Source: Trichomonas tenax
Lineage: Eukaryota > Parabasalia > Trichomonadida > Trichomonadidae
Reading direction: 5' to 3'
Assembly: GCA_023091735.1 (NCBI GenBank)
Contig: JALKBU010000877.1
Span: 1 to 22,003 of the forward strand
Length of the DNA stretch: 22,003 nucleotides
Each line of letters starts with the position of its first letter. Position 1 is the first letter of the stretch. This document shows, piece after piece, positions 9,601 to 18,783 of this stretch. The notes beneath the pieces are model-generated. The model was not told where the DNA came from and searched no databases. It saw only the letters and a list, made by a program, of their open reading frames with translations. Position numbers and translations under genes: made by a program.

Positions 9601-12600
9601 AATCTCACGCAGAAGTGCTGTCTGTAGTAAATTTTCTGGAATATATAAGGAACTTTGTTTGGATGTGTGATCATTCCAAAGTTTGCGTTTCCTACAGTTT
9701 TCACTGTTTCTTCACAGAACCCTGATTTTTTGTATAAATTGTTCAAAGCTGTGTTTTCGAGTAAATAAGTGTTTGGAACAAGCGGTGGTCTATAAAATAT
9801 ATAATTAAAAATCAATTTCGCGAATACTAAAAAGTTCTGTTGCGAAGATGGATTTTTGAGCATGTATAAAACAAGACTTTGCAAGAAAATGTTTTGCAGT
9901 GTTTGAGAATATTGTGTCATGTTCAATTCTGCACCAACCAATTGAATTAAAACATAAATTTCAGTCCAATACTGTTGAAAAACGTTAATCAAGAAATCAA
10001 AAATGATTAAATTCGTCTGTTCTGAAGATTTGAATGCAGCAAAAACAGGGTAAACTAAACTGAGATCGTTGTAATAATAATCAACATTGCTCTGAAGACT
10101 TTCCAAAGCTTCTTTAACGTAATCTTCACCAATATTGATTGCTATGTAGAAATAAATCGGAAGTAATTGTCTGTTTCCTGCATCGATTAAACCACGAACT
10201 CCTCTGCAAATGAAGTCTGTACAGACAACAGGAAGCATTCTGAAGAGAATTTGGAATACAAACAAATGGAATTTCTTCATTGCTTCAACATTAGTTTCGA
10301 AAATGTAAGTTATTGTTTGAATAACATTTCCCGTTAATTCTGGTTTGTTTCTTGATATCAAATGCAAAATTCCTTCGATATTCTTGAAGACAATTCCTTT
10401 GAAAACTTTTGGTGTCGCAGGACTTAAAAGTTGCTTCACGATATAACCCAACAAATCAAATGTTTGGTCGTCATCTTGTGAAGTCAATAAATTCTTCATG
10501 AAAAGTTGATATTCGTGTTCCTTGAAATCATTATCAATGTATGAAGCCATAATATCGAAAATTATCTTTCTATATTCATTCAACATTTTGACATTGTTCG
10601 AGAATGATCTTGTTTTGACTGTGAAAAGTGATTCAACATCTCCGTACCAATAATAGGCACGAAGAATTGCACACCATGAAGAATAAGTGATAATGGCACG
10701 TGGATAAAGATTCTTGAAGACGGTGTTTTGATAATGAAGCAAAATCTGTTTGTGATCTTCAGGTTCTGCACGGATCCAAATATCAAAGTTCAACAAAATC
10801 GTTTCGTAAAATTGATGCAACAACATTTTGTGTTTGATGCTCAAACTGAGATTGTAGAATCTCTTGTAAAGTTCAAATGTGATGTATTTCATTTCTGTTG
10901 ATAAAAGAAGATGAGAAATTGCATAGAAACCATTGACATCACAGAAAGAGATTTGTGCGAATTTACTTAATCCGAGCATATTTTTGAGGATTTTAGTTGC
11001 ATCAATGATCAATGTTTCTGATTTATTTCCTGATAAATCAACTTGATCGAGTTGTGCAAATAGCGGAATGACATTTTCAACGTTGCAAACTGTAATGAAA
11101 AGCGAAGGAAAAGTTGATTCTCTTTTGATTCTTCTCACGTGAGGATATGAAAATTTGGCACATTTTGATGAGAATTTTGATGGTTTGAATCGTCCACTTA
11201 TCATATGCGGCGCCATTGAGAAAACAACATCATTTCCTCTTAATGTATTCTGTGGAGATTGAGTACATAATCTATGATGAGAACTTAAATCGATTTGGAA
11301 GTTTAACAATGAAAATGTTGAAATCTTGAGACCATTGAATTGATGTATTTTGTATTTCGATGATTGATGATTAATCTTTGCTGTTAAGAATCCTGGTTTA
11401 AATGTTATATTGCAGAATACTGTTGGAACGGAAGTGAAGTCTTTGTTCGTGTAAACAGAAATCTTTGAATCAGAATAAGTAACAGATAAAATATTCCACA
11501 TATATTCATGTAATGATAATTTGATTTGAATTTTCTTGATTAGTGAACGGTCTGGATTTCTCATAATAAAGCTTAATATTGAATTTTGGAATGTTATTCT
11601 AAACTCTTTGTTTTCGATATCCTTCAATGAAAGAATGATTTGTTTTGCATTTGAGTTTTGTTTGACGTAAAACATCCAGAAAATGAAAGAAAATCCATTT
11701 GTTAAACAATTATCAGGAATGTTATGTGCAGAAATGAAACTGTTCGAATCGAGCATCAGCGAACTGTCTGGTTTATATTTAAGAGTCTTAAAGCAGTTTT
11801 TGATTGCTTGGACAATGTTTTTGTGGTAATATGGAAGATGTTCTCCATCGACAGATGAAAGCAAAGCGAAATATCTTTGAACGACAATCGAAGAAGCAAC
11901 TGTTGATGTAATCATATTCAACAAATTCAAAAGCATATCCATATTATCTGAGTCAATGCTTCCTGTGTTTTTGTATTCATTAAGTAAATCCAACAAAGTC
12001 ATATCGAAGCCGCTCGCGTGACATTTCCAGATATTATACGGCCTTGCTTTGAAGAGTTCTATCAAGAATTTATATAGATTCAATTGTTTCTTTCCCTTCG
12101 TGAAAATTCTGCAAAGTAATGTTAAAATGTTTGGCTGCATTATCTCGAAATATCTTTGGCCTTGTGAATACATGTTTCCTGATAAAATATCTAAAAGTTT
12201 GTCGATAATTTCATCGCTGATGTTTTGTTTCGTAATTCTTTGAATGCAAGCTTCGATAGCAATTAAATTCTTAGTGTTTATCGTTGCTGATCCGTGAGTC
12301 GTAATTGCTAAGAAATTCACAATTTCCATCAAAACTTCGACAGCGAAAGGAGAACCAACAGTTAAATAAGAAAGATCCAAACAGAATTGATCTGCTAAAA
12401 ACGTAATAGAAAACTCTATTTTCTGCGATCTTTTCATTGTTTCATTCAACAAATGTAGTACTTCTCTTGCTATTGCTTGCCAATTAAAATTTCCTGTCAT
12501 TTGGAATAAATGCGATAAAAAGTTTTTCGTTGCATTTACAAATTTCGGTGAAAAATAAGTTGTTTTCGAAACATAATTGTTCAACATTTCGAATGCTTTT

Positions 12601-14285
12601 GAGTGAAGATTTTCTTCAAAGAACAATGAATAAAATCTTTCAGCAAAATCTCCATTGTCGAAAAATGTTTGCGCGGTCTTGAAATCATTCGAAATTTTCT
12701 CCAATAACATCAATGTTGCGGATCTCGAATATTTAACTGCAATCATCAGTTTCTGATTAATTGAAGAATAATTGCTATAGTGAATGAAAGAGAAGAAGAA
12801 ACCAAGAGAAATCGATGAAATATATTGTGATTGATAATTCAATGGCGCATAAAGAAATCTCAACAATATTTCAGTATATAAATGCGGATATTGAGCGAAA
12901 GATATCATTATTGTTCCAATTTCTTCAGGGCAACACTTTGCGAGAATTCTAACTGCGTGATATCTGACAATATTCAAGAAAATAAATACATCTGATTCTG
13001 TATCGAAAATATTATGACTTGGAGAGAATATTTCTTGATTTAATATATAAGCAGACTTAATTAAGAACTTCTGTTTCTCAGACAATCTGTCAACTAAATA
13101 GAAAAACACCAAAAGTTGAGATAACGACTTTTCTTTCTTCTCAGAGATCAAAATATTGATATATGTTTTGATGAAATATTCTGCGATGCTTTGATCGAAT
13201 TTAACTGCATCAACTAAATAGCCTATTTTGTTTTGGAAGTCGTTATCAATGATTTGTGTATTTTTGCAATTTTTGTCGAGTTTTGAAACGATTTCTTCAT
13301 ATAAATTATGATCATCTAATAAAAGTGAATTTTGTTGGTTGTAAACGATTTTGCTATTCGATATTTCAGGTAATTTCAGTATTTTCATGAGTTTTGGTTT
13401 AGTTTTCGGTGATTGAATTAAGATATTATTTTCGACTGATTTTATGACTTGTGAGCATATTGGTTCGAATAAAATCTTCAAAAGGTCTGTTGATATATAC
13501 TTTGCAGAGACTTCAAAATATTTCATGCAAAAAATATCTAAATTAGACAAAGCGAGAACGTTTTTCTGAATAAAAGTTTCATACACCTGACAAGGGATTC
13601 TATTTTGAGCTATTTTCGCTAATCTTGTGAAGAAATCTAAAAACTGAGCCGATAATCCAGACATTGAAAGTGAAGCTTTGAATAATTGCTCAGCAATGAG
13701 TCCAAGTATCTGAAAAGCATGTGGAGGCAAAGATTCCAAGAATAAAAAGTATTCTTCGATTAAAGAAATGATTTCATCTGAAAAAATATTTTGAGGAATA
13801 CGTAAAAGACGTTCATAACAGTACAAAAAGGCACTAGCAGCCATGTTTCCCGCTAAATGTTTGCTATTTTTGAAACTATAAATGATTTGTAAAGATTTCA
13901 ATAATTCAGGAAGAAATTCCGAATCATGGAAAATATCGTAAGTAGAAATCCAAGAAAAGAAGTTGTAGAACACGAAAACGGTGAAATATTTCGGAAATTT
14001 CGCTTTAAAAACGTCGGATTTTGATAAACTTTGCAGGATTTCAGGATAGAACGAAATTTTCATGTTTTTGATGTGCATTAGGTCATAGAGAAGAAGACCA
14101 TTATCCAATTCTCGTTGTATTTTGAATATTTCTTCTTGTTGAAGATTTTTTATAACGAAATGTTCAAAAATGAACCGAAATTGCTCCGGCATTTCACTGA
14201 TTACTTCATCGGTTATCGGTGGAATGGATAAAATTCTAATGACGAGCTCGGTAAAATTGAACAATTCGTAGCTATAATCATCCAT
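6642..14285 (-). CDS. Giant PH-BEACH-WD40 protein (BEACH family)
   Basis: One uninterrupted 2547-residue frame from ATG (14283-14285) to TAA (with TAAA). The first ~1830 residues are mostly helical, armadillo-like sequence. They contain a lectin-like sandwich region at about 850-985 (NGFSFIFWMFYV, then a second strand set), as is usual in large BEACH proteins. A PH-BEACH domain lies at about 1840-1935. The BEACH domain covers about 1945-2215 and has the family signatures: QWVNGEISNFDYL, YPVFPWI, NPLSVYLWLLRIEPFTTRH, KFDASARLFFS, RELIPEFFF, ILPNWA and WIDLIFGVNQRGKGAEQAKN. WD-like repeats fill about 2310-2547, probably too few for a complete seven-bladed propeller. Family members act as cytosolic scaffolds in vesicle traffic, lysosome size control, autophagy or membrane remodelling; the exact role of this one cannot be read from sequence. 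Length and domain order are normal for the LRBA/neurobeachin/LYST-like class. No intron was needed. Confidence 0.97.
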   Translation of the reverse strand: MDDYSYELFNFTELVIRILSIPPITDEVISEMPEQFRFIFEHFVIKNLQQEEIFKIQRELDNGLLLYDLMHIKNMKISFYPEILQSLSKSDVFKAKFPKYFTVFVFYNFFSWISTYDIFHDSEFLPELLKSLQIIYSFKNSKHLAGNMAASAFLYCYERLLRIPQNIFSDEIISLIEEYFLFLESLPPHAFQILGLIAEQLFKASLSMSGLSAQFLDFFTRLAKIAQNRIPCQVYETFIQKNVLALSNLDIFCMKYFEVSAKYISTDLLKILFEPICSQVIKSVENNILIQSPKTKPKLMKILKLPEISNSKIVYNQQNSLLLDDHNLYEEIVSKLDKNCKNTQIIDNDFQNKIGYLVDAVKFDQSIAEYFIKTYINILISEKKEKSLSQLLVFFYLVDRLSEKQKFLIKSAYILNQEIFSPSHNIFDTESDVFIFLNIVRYHAVRILAKCCPEEIGTIMISFAQYPHLYTEILLRFLYAPLNYQSQYISSISLGFFFSFIHYSNYSSINQKLMIAVKYSRSATLMLLEKISNDFKTAQTFFDNGDFAERFYSLFFEENLHSKAFEMLNNYVSKTTYFSPKFVNATKNFLSHLFQMTGNFNWQAIAREVLHLLNETMKRSQKIEFSITFLADQFCLDLSYLTVGSPFAVEVLMEIVNFLAITTHGSATINTKNLIAIEACIQRITKQNISDEIIDKLLDILSGNMYSQGQRYFEIMQPNILTLLCRIFTKGKKQLNLYKFLIELFKARPYNIWKCHASGFDMTLLDLLNEYKNTGSIDSDNMDMLLNLLNMITSTVASSIVVQRYFALLSSVDGEHLPYYHKNIVQAIKNCFKTLKYKPDSSLMLDSNSFISAHNIPDNCLTNGFSFIFWMFYVKQNSNAKQIILSLKDIENKEFRITFQNSILSFIMRNPDRSLIKKIQIKLSLHEYMWNILSVTYSDSKISVYTNKDFTSVPTVFCNITFKPGFLTAKINHQSSKYKIHQFNGLKISTFSLLNFQIDLSSHHRLCTQSPQNTLRGNDVVFSMAPHMISGRFKPSKFSSKCAKFSYPHVRRIKRESTFPSLFITVCNVENVIPLFAQLDQVDLSGNKSETLIIDATKILKNMLGLSKFAQISFCDVNGFYAISHLLLSTEMKYITFELYKRFYNLSLSIKHKMLLHQFYETILLNFDIWIRAEPEDHKQILLHYQNTVFKNLYPRAIITYSSWCAILRAYYWYGDVESLFTVKTRSFSNNVKMLNEYRKIIFDIMASYIDNDFKEHEYQLFMKNLLTSQDDDQTFDLLGYIVKQLLSPATPKVFKGIVFKNIEGILHLISRNKPELTGNVIQTITYIFETNVEAMKKFHLFVFQILFRMLPVVCTDFICRGVRGLIDAGNRQLLPIYFYIAINIGEDYVKEALESLQSNVDYYYNDLSLVYPVFAAFKSSEQTNLIIFDFLINVFQQYWTEIYVLIQLVGAELNMTQYSQTLQNIFLQSLVLYMLKNPSSQQNFLVFAKLIFNYIFYRPPLVPNTYLLENTALNNLYKKSGFCEETVKTVGNANFGMITHPNKVPYIFQKIYYRQHFCVRFDETNEWVDSLLSIGAISVFTKNFDFIKKTQNQKYLFLLLGYLVHIDDKAVENFFEAHNDLYDVNGLSFIISRFCRIQKQVPEVIPSLKLEQSQIQQNAFDFVENITRENTFFEKSAFTIIESIAQAIDESKSFMTNVKFPTVELNIILDDRRKERLQKSEESWVSMWRSMTQERAPWNSSLPAESRNLVKYKRDRTVCNNFVPIKMRRNYNFDDHKMASYLRDTGNIDIAQEKLNKEQEEENKMEMTRKMSVIFLPPMKMKDRPSSDASADDGDSFKNTIIIHCELITIKCKMKAQLAVNTKQIIITKYIKHSTTNEKRIIIDKRDIKNFLLRSFKHRSYSGFEIFTQTCKNYLIRFQQSSKTLYLQILKTLKIQPAPNKLIQTLPFMQFFASQTFTKQWVNGEISNFDYLIILNQLSGRTFNSASMYPVFPWIIKEFDAQKLDLSSPSVYRDLSLPVGCFNLNRLRECEQKMVELIDFGMSPHLYSAGYSNPLSVYLWLLRIEPFTTRHIKMQSGKFDASARLFFSVKDAFRLCNKQMGDFRELIPEFFFDIDFLLNKNGFDLGGGVNDVILPNWAHDVIEFIFMNRKALESDFVSAHLNEWIDLIFGVNQRGKGAEQAKNIFKSELYDDIWNNPENSSDEARRLDIETQLNQVGQIPPQLFKEPHPKRLLSNKYRFSKPMFIATHIIKVSDAFINITNDAFKFKLYTENNNVVFDIDISILMHGDYSENPYEAAPKSQEAPQKNIVARNKGETLFFIPDEEKVTKFSEITGKETAIGTVHTDVSSADVDDEWVVLAGTDAALLIIRNSKGSLVRTYRDTISKVCVSASFDLAVAASRDSSVHFLSLNRAELTKVVELPKDSTVTSLAIGPSLGVVVCVYTHVIDGVFKNFIRVYTVNGDLAREKQLDFESSAICAFAPSRTGIDTFFIGSTDGRVLYGECLSNDPLKEIGKFDSKIVSIHYIKAENVVVIVTENGNLYILPYN

Positions 14286-14290
14286 TAAAA

Positions 14291-14297
14291 CTTATGA
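14291..14297 (-). promoter_or_regulatory. Initiator-like element of the BEACH gene
   Basis: TCATAAG on the minus strand puts its A ten bases before the ATG. It fits the trichomonad initiator pattern TCA(C/T)(T/A), which gives very short 5' untranslated regions in Trichomonas vaginalis. A match of five bases is weak in AT-rich DNA; the position close to the ATG is the main support. Confidence 0.4.
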
Positions 14298-14947
14298 AAG
14301 TTTTCGTCCAAAAAAATCGTTTCCATATAAGATTTTCAATGCTGTTCCAAAAGCAAAAAATTCAAATTATAAAAAGGTTTTGGTCAGACTTTTGTTGTTT
14401 TAGGCAGACTCAGAGGGACCAAGATAAGAGATATGTAATGGATAAAAGCTTCTAATTCATTTTTCCGAAATCACTGGTTTGGATGACAACGAAATAAGCA
14501 TAAATGTGATATCTACATAGCATGCGGTTCATATACATAACAAAATTTCAAATGTTGTAATGAAATTTCTTCAATTTTTTACAAAATGTTGAATTTTCCG
14601 TTGCCTTTGAATAGTATATGTTATATTAAAGCTATTTGAAGCAATATTTTTATTTTGAAAGGTTTCCACTCAAAATTTTATCTTCGTTTTATTGATGAAA
14701 TAATGATCTCCTGTGTGATGCAGGCACATATCAATTGGAATTTCTGATTTTTATATTGTAATTACATTGCACATAGTTTGTAAACTAAATTTTAATCAAA
14801 ATTTTGTTTGTTGCTTTAAAAAATCATTTAAATATCGAATATTTCCGTTTTTTAATGATATAAAATAATAGTAATCTGTGCACAGCTATTTATCTCGTTT
14901 ATTTTGATAATAATTCACATATATATGCGATGTTATTTTTGCAAAAA
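14298..14947. other. Upstream spacer of the BEACH gene
   Basis: AT-rich with no open frame of note on either strand. No further promoter motif or repeat was recognised. Confidence 0.6.
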
Positions 14948-16091
14948 TTTTAAATAGAGGAGGGTCGTCAAACGCTATTTCCACAGAATCGTCTCCTATT
15001 CAAGCCATAGGTAGGTTAGGGTAATATGAACATTTTTTAGGGAGATGGAAGAAAAAAACTTCTACAGCGTTTCTCTATAAACATCATATTCATACTTTTG
15101 AAAACTATTTTTTTTCGTTTATTTTTTGGAAATGCTTTATAAATCAACGAATAATGAGCAAAATCAACTTCTAAATAATAAAAATAATGTAGTAATACGA
15201 GAAGAAATATAATTAGAGAAAATTATGCTATTTTACGTAGCAATAAATTCTGAGAATATCTATTTTGTTATTATTTTGATGTAATACTCAGCTGAATGAA
15301 AATTTAATGCATGTACTCAGGATTGGATGCTATTTAAGATTACAAAATTTCAAAAATATCAATTAGTTAGTATTTAAACAATATATAAGTTTTATTATGC
15401 TTTGTATATATACTGATATCGGTGTACTGAAAAATTTTCTAAATTCAACATTTTCAAATGTGAAATCTGAATAATCATTGATTAAATCTTATAGCTTATA
15501 TGCAGATGTAATTGAAACATTAAGATTTGAGACATGTAGTCGGTAATTAAAAAAAATTTGAATTCCGTTATGTTGACTAAAGTTTATAGAACACTGAGAG
15601 AAACATTAGCATCGAATGTAAGTCACTGCGAATTTGATAGAATCAGATAAGGCGGAAACTTGTCATCAAAATATGCGGAAAGAAAAAAAAATCCTGCTGA
15701 AGTTTTAAATTGAAAGTATCTTGAAAGTAATATACAACATATGGATAACAAACGAGTGGATTTTCAAGGAAATTCGTCATAGTGGTGAAAGGTTTATATA
15801 TTTTGTGACTTTGAGGTATACATTTGAGTGAAGAGATGTCATTGGCATGTATTTTTAGCGGCTGTGCAAAGGATTTTCAGCATTTCTTTTGAGTTTCAAA
15901 TTAAATTTTCGAAATATTCTTTAAAAGCATGATGTAATCCATTGTAGCATAACAAATGGGTCTAAGGTGTCGTGAACTCTTGTCCATTTTTGTAGGAGAC
16001 TAATCGAAACTTTCCACGAGATTTTTCGTCGTTTTAAAATTCATCTTGAAAACTTAACGGCCAAAAAATTTGACGACCCCTCTTTTTAAAT
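14948..16091. mobile_element. Probable non-autonomous DNA transposon remnant
   Basis: The element proper is 14956-16083 (1128 bases). Its ends are inverted: AGAGGAGGGTCGTCAAA at the left, and AGAGGGGTCGTCAAA when the right end is reverse-complemented; the two differ by a two-base gap and share eleven contiguous bases. Immediately outside each end is the same octamer TTTTAAAT (14948-14955 and 16084-16091), as expected for an 8-base target duplication. There is no transposase or other frame inside, so it would be a MITE-like or internally decayed copy. Eight-base duplications occur in hAT and P-like superfamilies, but the terminal bases are not a classic match to either. The short TIR and AT-rich octamer leave some chance of coincidence. 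Confidence 0.55.
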
Positions 16092-16447
16092 TAATGATCG
16101 AAATTTTTTTTTGAAATTTTCCGATTTTATTAAAGATTTATCAGTTATAAAATACACAAAAGCTGATGCTACCAAAATAACCAAGTTTGGCAAATTTTCA
16201 TTGATTTCTCTTCAAACTTTAGATTTACCTTCTCCATCAACAAGAAAATCAATTTGAATCAGAATTTTTGATCAACACCATTAATTGAATGAAAATTAAT
16301 ATCATGGTTCTTATAAAACCAAAATAAGTAAATGATCATCATATAATCAAAGTTCTGGATCTGTTAACTGTAGAATACTCTTGAAATACCTGAATTGATG
16401 TTCTCAACATCCTGCGCTGGCTTCACGTCTACTTCAGACATCTTTAA

Positions 16448-16519
16448 TGAAAAATGAATTAACCAATTCCCATTATATTTTTCTTAAGAAAAAATAATGG
16501 GAATCATTTCAATTTTTCA
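16448..16519. repeat. Imperfect palindrome (foldback)
   Basis: The core 16466-16504 is a near-perfect palindrome centred on CTTAAG (ATTCCCATTAT on one arm, ATAATGGGAAT on the other) with a single extra base. Outer blocks TGAAAAAT (16448-16455) and ATTTTTCA (16512-16519) extend the symmetry over 72 bases. It is not next to any recognised gene end. It may be a decayed short inverted-repeat element. Confidence 0.7.
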
Positions 16520-16849
16520 CAGATGCCGACAGAACTAAAAAAGCAACAATCAACCATTGTATTCTTCGTTTTTAGAGGTTTCTAAATATAGTGAAATTAT
16601 TAATCCACATTTTGTTATAAAAAAGATTGGACAGAATATTTTTCTTCATTTTCGTTTTTATATGGTTATCTACTAAAGCTAAACACACTTTATTTTATGT
16701 ATAAAATTCTAATTGTATCCAGGAAAACCATAAATACAGCCGCGTTCTCTATCTATCTCTCTATTGCCAAAGATTTAATGATTTTTGATATTTAGAAATT
16801 ACGAGAAATTTACTTTCAAAACTGGAAAAATTTAAGCTTATTCAAAGAA

Positions 16850-16904
16850 TATCAATGAATAATGTAATTTCCAATCACAATTTTATCAATGAATAATGTA
16901 ATTT
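16850..16904 (+). repeat. Two-copy direct repeat, 21 bases, period 34
   Basis: The 21 bases at 16850-16870 (starting TATCAATGAATAATG) recur exactly at 16884-16904, separated by 13 unrelated bases. This is likely a local slippage duplication; no function is implied. Confidence 0.85.
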
Positions 16905-17868
16905 GGAGAAGATGAATAGTACCTTCAGCTATTGCATGCCTAAGAAAGTACTATTTCATGGTTAATTTGATTTAAAGATGTATATTGATTAAAATATAAT
17001 TGATTATCAGGAATATTCGAAATATATCTAAGATACGGCTATAAAAGTTCGAATTATATGTGAAAACAACACTGTTCATCGGTGAAAATTAAATCACTTT
17101 TTTAGACAATTTTGAATTTCTCTTTTAGGCATTAAATCGTCATTGAAAGACCTTAATTTTCATATAGGTGATTATTGCAATCGATTTTAATGAGCAATAT
17201 GTTTAAAAAAATTTTATTGATAAAAATATTTCCTAATTTAACTCATAACATCAATACAGCAATAGATTCTTTTTTTAGAGAAAACGATTACACAATGTAA
17301 ACTTCATGATATCAAGATATTCAATTTATCAAGTTATTTTTCCATAATATTCAAGGACTACAGTTCCCATATTTTAGATAAAACGATGATCTAATGCTTA
17401 CCTCCAAACGTAAATCTACTTTATCCTTGGAAAATATTTCTTAAATATTTGCCATTGATTTAAGGTATTTCATGTTAATAATTAATACATACTAATGCTA
17501 CATTGTCAAGCTTTAAATCTTTTATTTTTTTATTATGTGTGAATTTTATTTAATTTTTATCCTTATTATACCTATGAAACTATTATTTTATAGACATATA
17601 AAGATAGTTCTATATTGCAAGATGAATAGTATTAAAAATATAATTTGAATAAATATTATTTGGCTATTTTCTTCAAAACATCTATGCAAATACTATAAAC
17701 ATACCATATAACAGCAAAATAAAGTGCAAACTACAACATTATAATTTGATTATGTTTTTTGAATTGAGATTTTATATTATTTACGTAATTGCTGGATGAC
17801 ATTTATAAAATTGAAGATTTATAAGAATAATAAAACCATGAGACAATGTAAATATCAAAATATAATAC

Positions 17869-18534
17869 TTAATTAAATTTCACATTTCCATTTCTTGAAA
17901 TGTGTCCAATGATGCTTACATCATCATCTTCATCGTGGAAAGAAACCATATCTTCGGCAATATGGTTCTCTCTGTCACTTATGACATCACCAATTAATTC
18001 GAGTTTGTTAATTGCTAAACAAGGCGGCCAGCCAGGGCATCTCTCGTTCTGTATAACTCTCACGTACTTGGCCGTGTATTCCTTGTCCAAGTTGTAAGTT
18101 TTCTCTTTGCATCTCCTCATTTCTCTGTCTTTGTCAACTCTGTGAACATCGGTCCATGTTTTGTTGTCGTTTGAGATTTGGAGGCTCCATGAATACAAAC
18201 AGCAGTCGATGCAGTACCCGTACTCCTCGCAGCAGCACCCTGAGTAGCAGCAACCTGCGCGGATAAAATAGGAATTAAATTTGAATAATTTGTGAACAAG
18301 TGAAAATGTTATCCAAGGATGCTCATCATATGCTTTACCACAATTGGAGCACCAATCATACTTCTTATCGAATGGTTCTATCGCGTATTCGGGTAATGTC
18401 ATTTGTTTTGTTCCATTTATTGTTTGCTGAGAAGAACCACTCGCATTAATGACAACAATTTTGTTACCGTATAATCTCCTGAAAATTCCATCAACTTCTG
18501 ACTTAGAAAAATAAATCAAAAAACAAAAATTCAT
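17869..18534 (-). CDS. Cys-rich F5/8 type C-like protein, paralog 1
   Basis: The protein has 221 residues when started at the ATG of 18532-18534. An ATG 11 codons upstream is in frame, but the inner start aligns with paralog 2 and follows the same leader (GTGACA a few bases before ATG). After a short hydrophobic N-terminus (MNFCFLIYF) comes a galactose-binding-like fold, from NASGSS to NKLELIGD (about residues 30-180). Its key part, YSWSLQISNDNKTWTDVH ... KYVRVIQ ... NKLE, resembles the F5/8 type C (discoidin) domains common in trichomonads, here without the usual BTB partner. A dense Cys insert at about 95-112 (GCCYSGCCCEEYGYCIDCC) and a WCSNCG pair give 13 Cys beyond position 4. The tail FHDEDDDVSIIGHISRNG is conserved in paralog 2, about 250 bases upstream in transcription order, at about 65% identity. 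Whether the N-terminus is a true signal peptide is uncertain. Confidence 0.85.
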   Translation of the reverse strand: MNFCFLIYFSKSEVDGIFRRLYGNKIVVINASGSSQQTINGTKQMTLPEYAIEPFDKKYDWCSNCGKAYDEHPWITFSLVHKLFKFNSYFIRAGCCYSGCCCEEYGYCIDCCLYSWSLQISNDNKTWTDVHRVDKDREMRRCKEKTYNLDKEYTAKYVRVIQNERCPGWPPCLAINKLELIGDVISDRENHIAEDMVSFHDEDDDVSIIGHISRNGNVKFN

Positions 18535-18557
18535 TATGTCACTTTTTATTAAATTGA
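18535..18557 (-). promoter_or_regulatory. Leader block shared with paralog 2
   Basis: The 23 bases before the ATG align without gaps to those before paralog 2 (19444-19466): TCAA at the far end, an A-run, then GTGACA followed by two bases and ATG. A TCAA start is close to, but not, the canonical trichomonad initiator TCA(C/T). The block supports the inner start codon and may be a shared promoter or initiator. Confidence 0.5.
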
Positions 18558-18783
18558 TCAATTTCATTTTCGATTTTTAATTATGCGACAATCACAGCTA
18601 TATCCAGAAGTTATATATTTTCTATTTTTTTTGCATAATATAACAATTTTATTTAATATCGTGATATTTAAGAATTTCAATTTAAAATAAGACACAAAAT
18701 TAAATATTAATATATAGTAAAATAACATCTTATTACTGTCATGTGAGCTAATAAATAAAACAAAATTTATTATTTTTGATATT

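Larger units (their letters stand above)
16092..17868. other. Long AT-rich spacer downstream of the F5/8 gene pair
   Basis: No supportable gene on either strand. Structure noted: a foldback at 16448-16519, a 21-base direct repeat at 16850-16904 and a short CTAT/CTCT microsatellite near 16747-16765. The rest shows nothing I can name. Confidence 0.6.

Noticed and set aside
6593..12243. Several open frames of 60-120 residues overlapping the BEACH gene on both strands (for example 8352-8585, 8548-8910, 9001-9324, 9429-9725 on +)
   Set aside because: They lie wholly or almost wholly inside the well-supported BEACH frame, have no recognisable domain, and are expected by chance in a 7.6 kb gene.
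15016..15025. TTAGGGT as telomere-like repeat
   Set aside because: Only a single copy is present inside the putative transposon remnant; there is no array.
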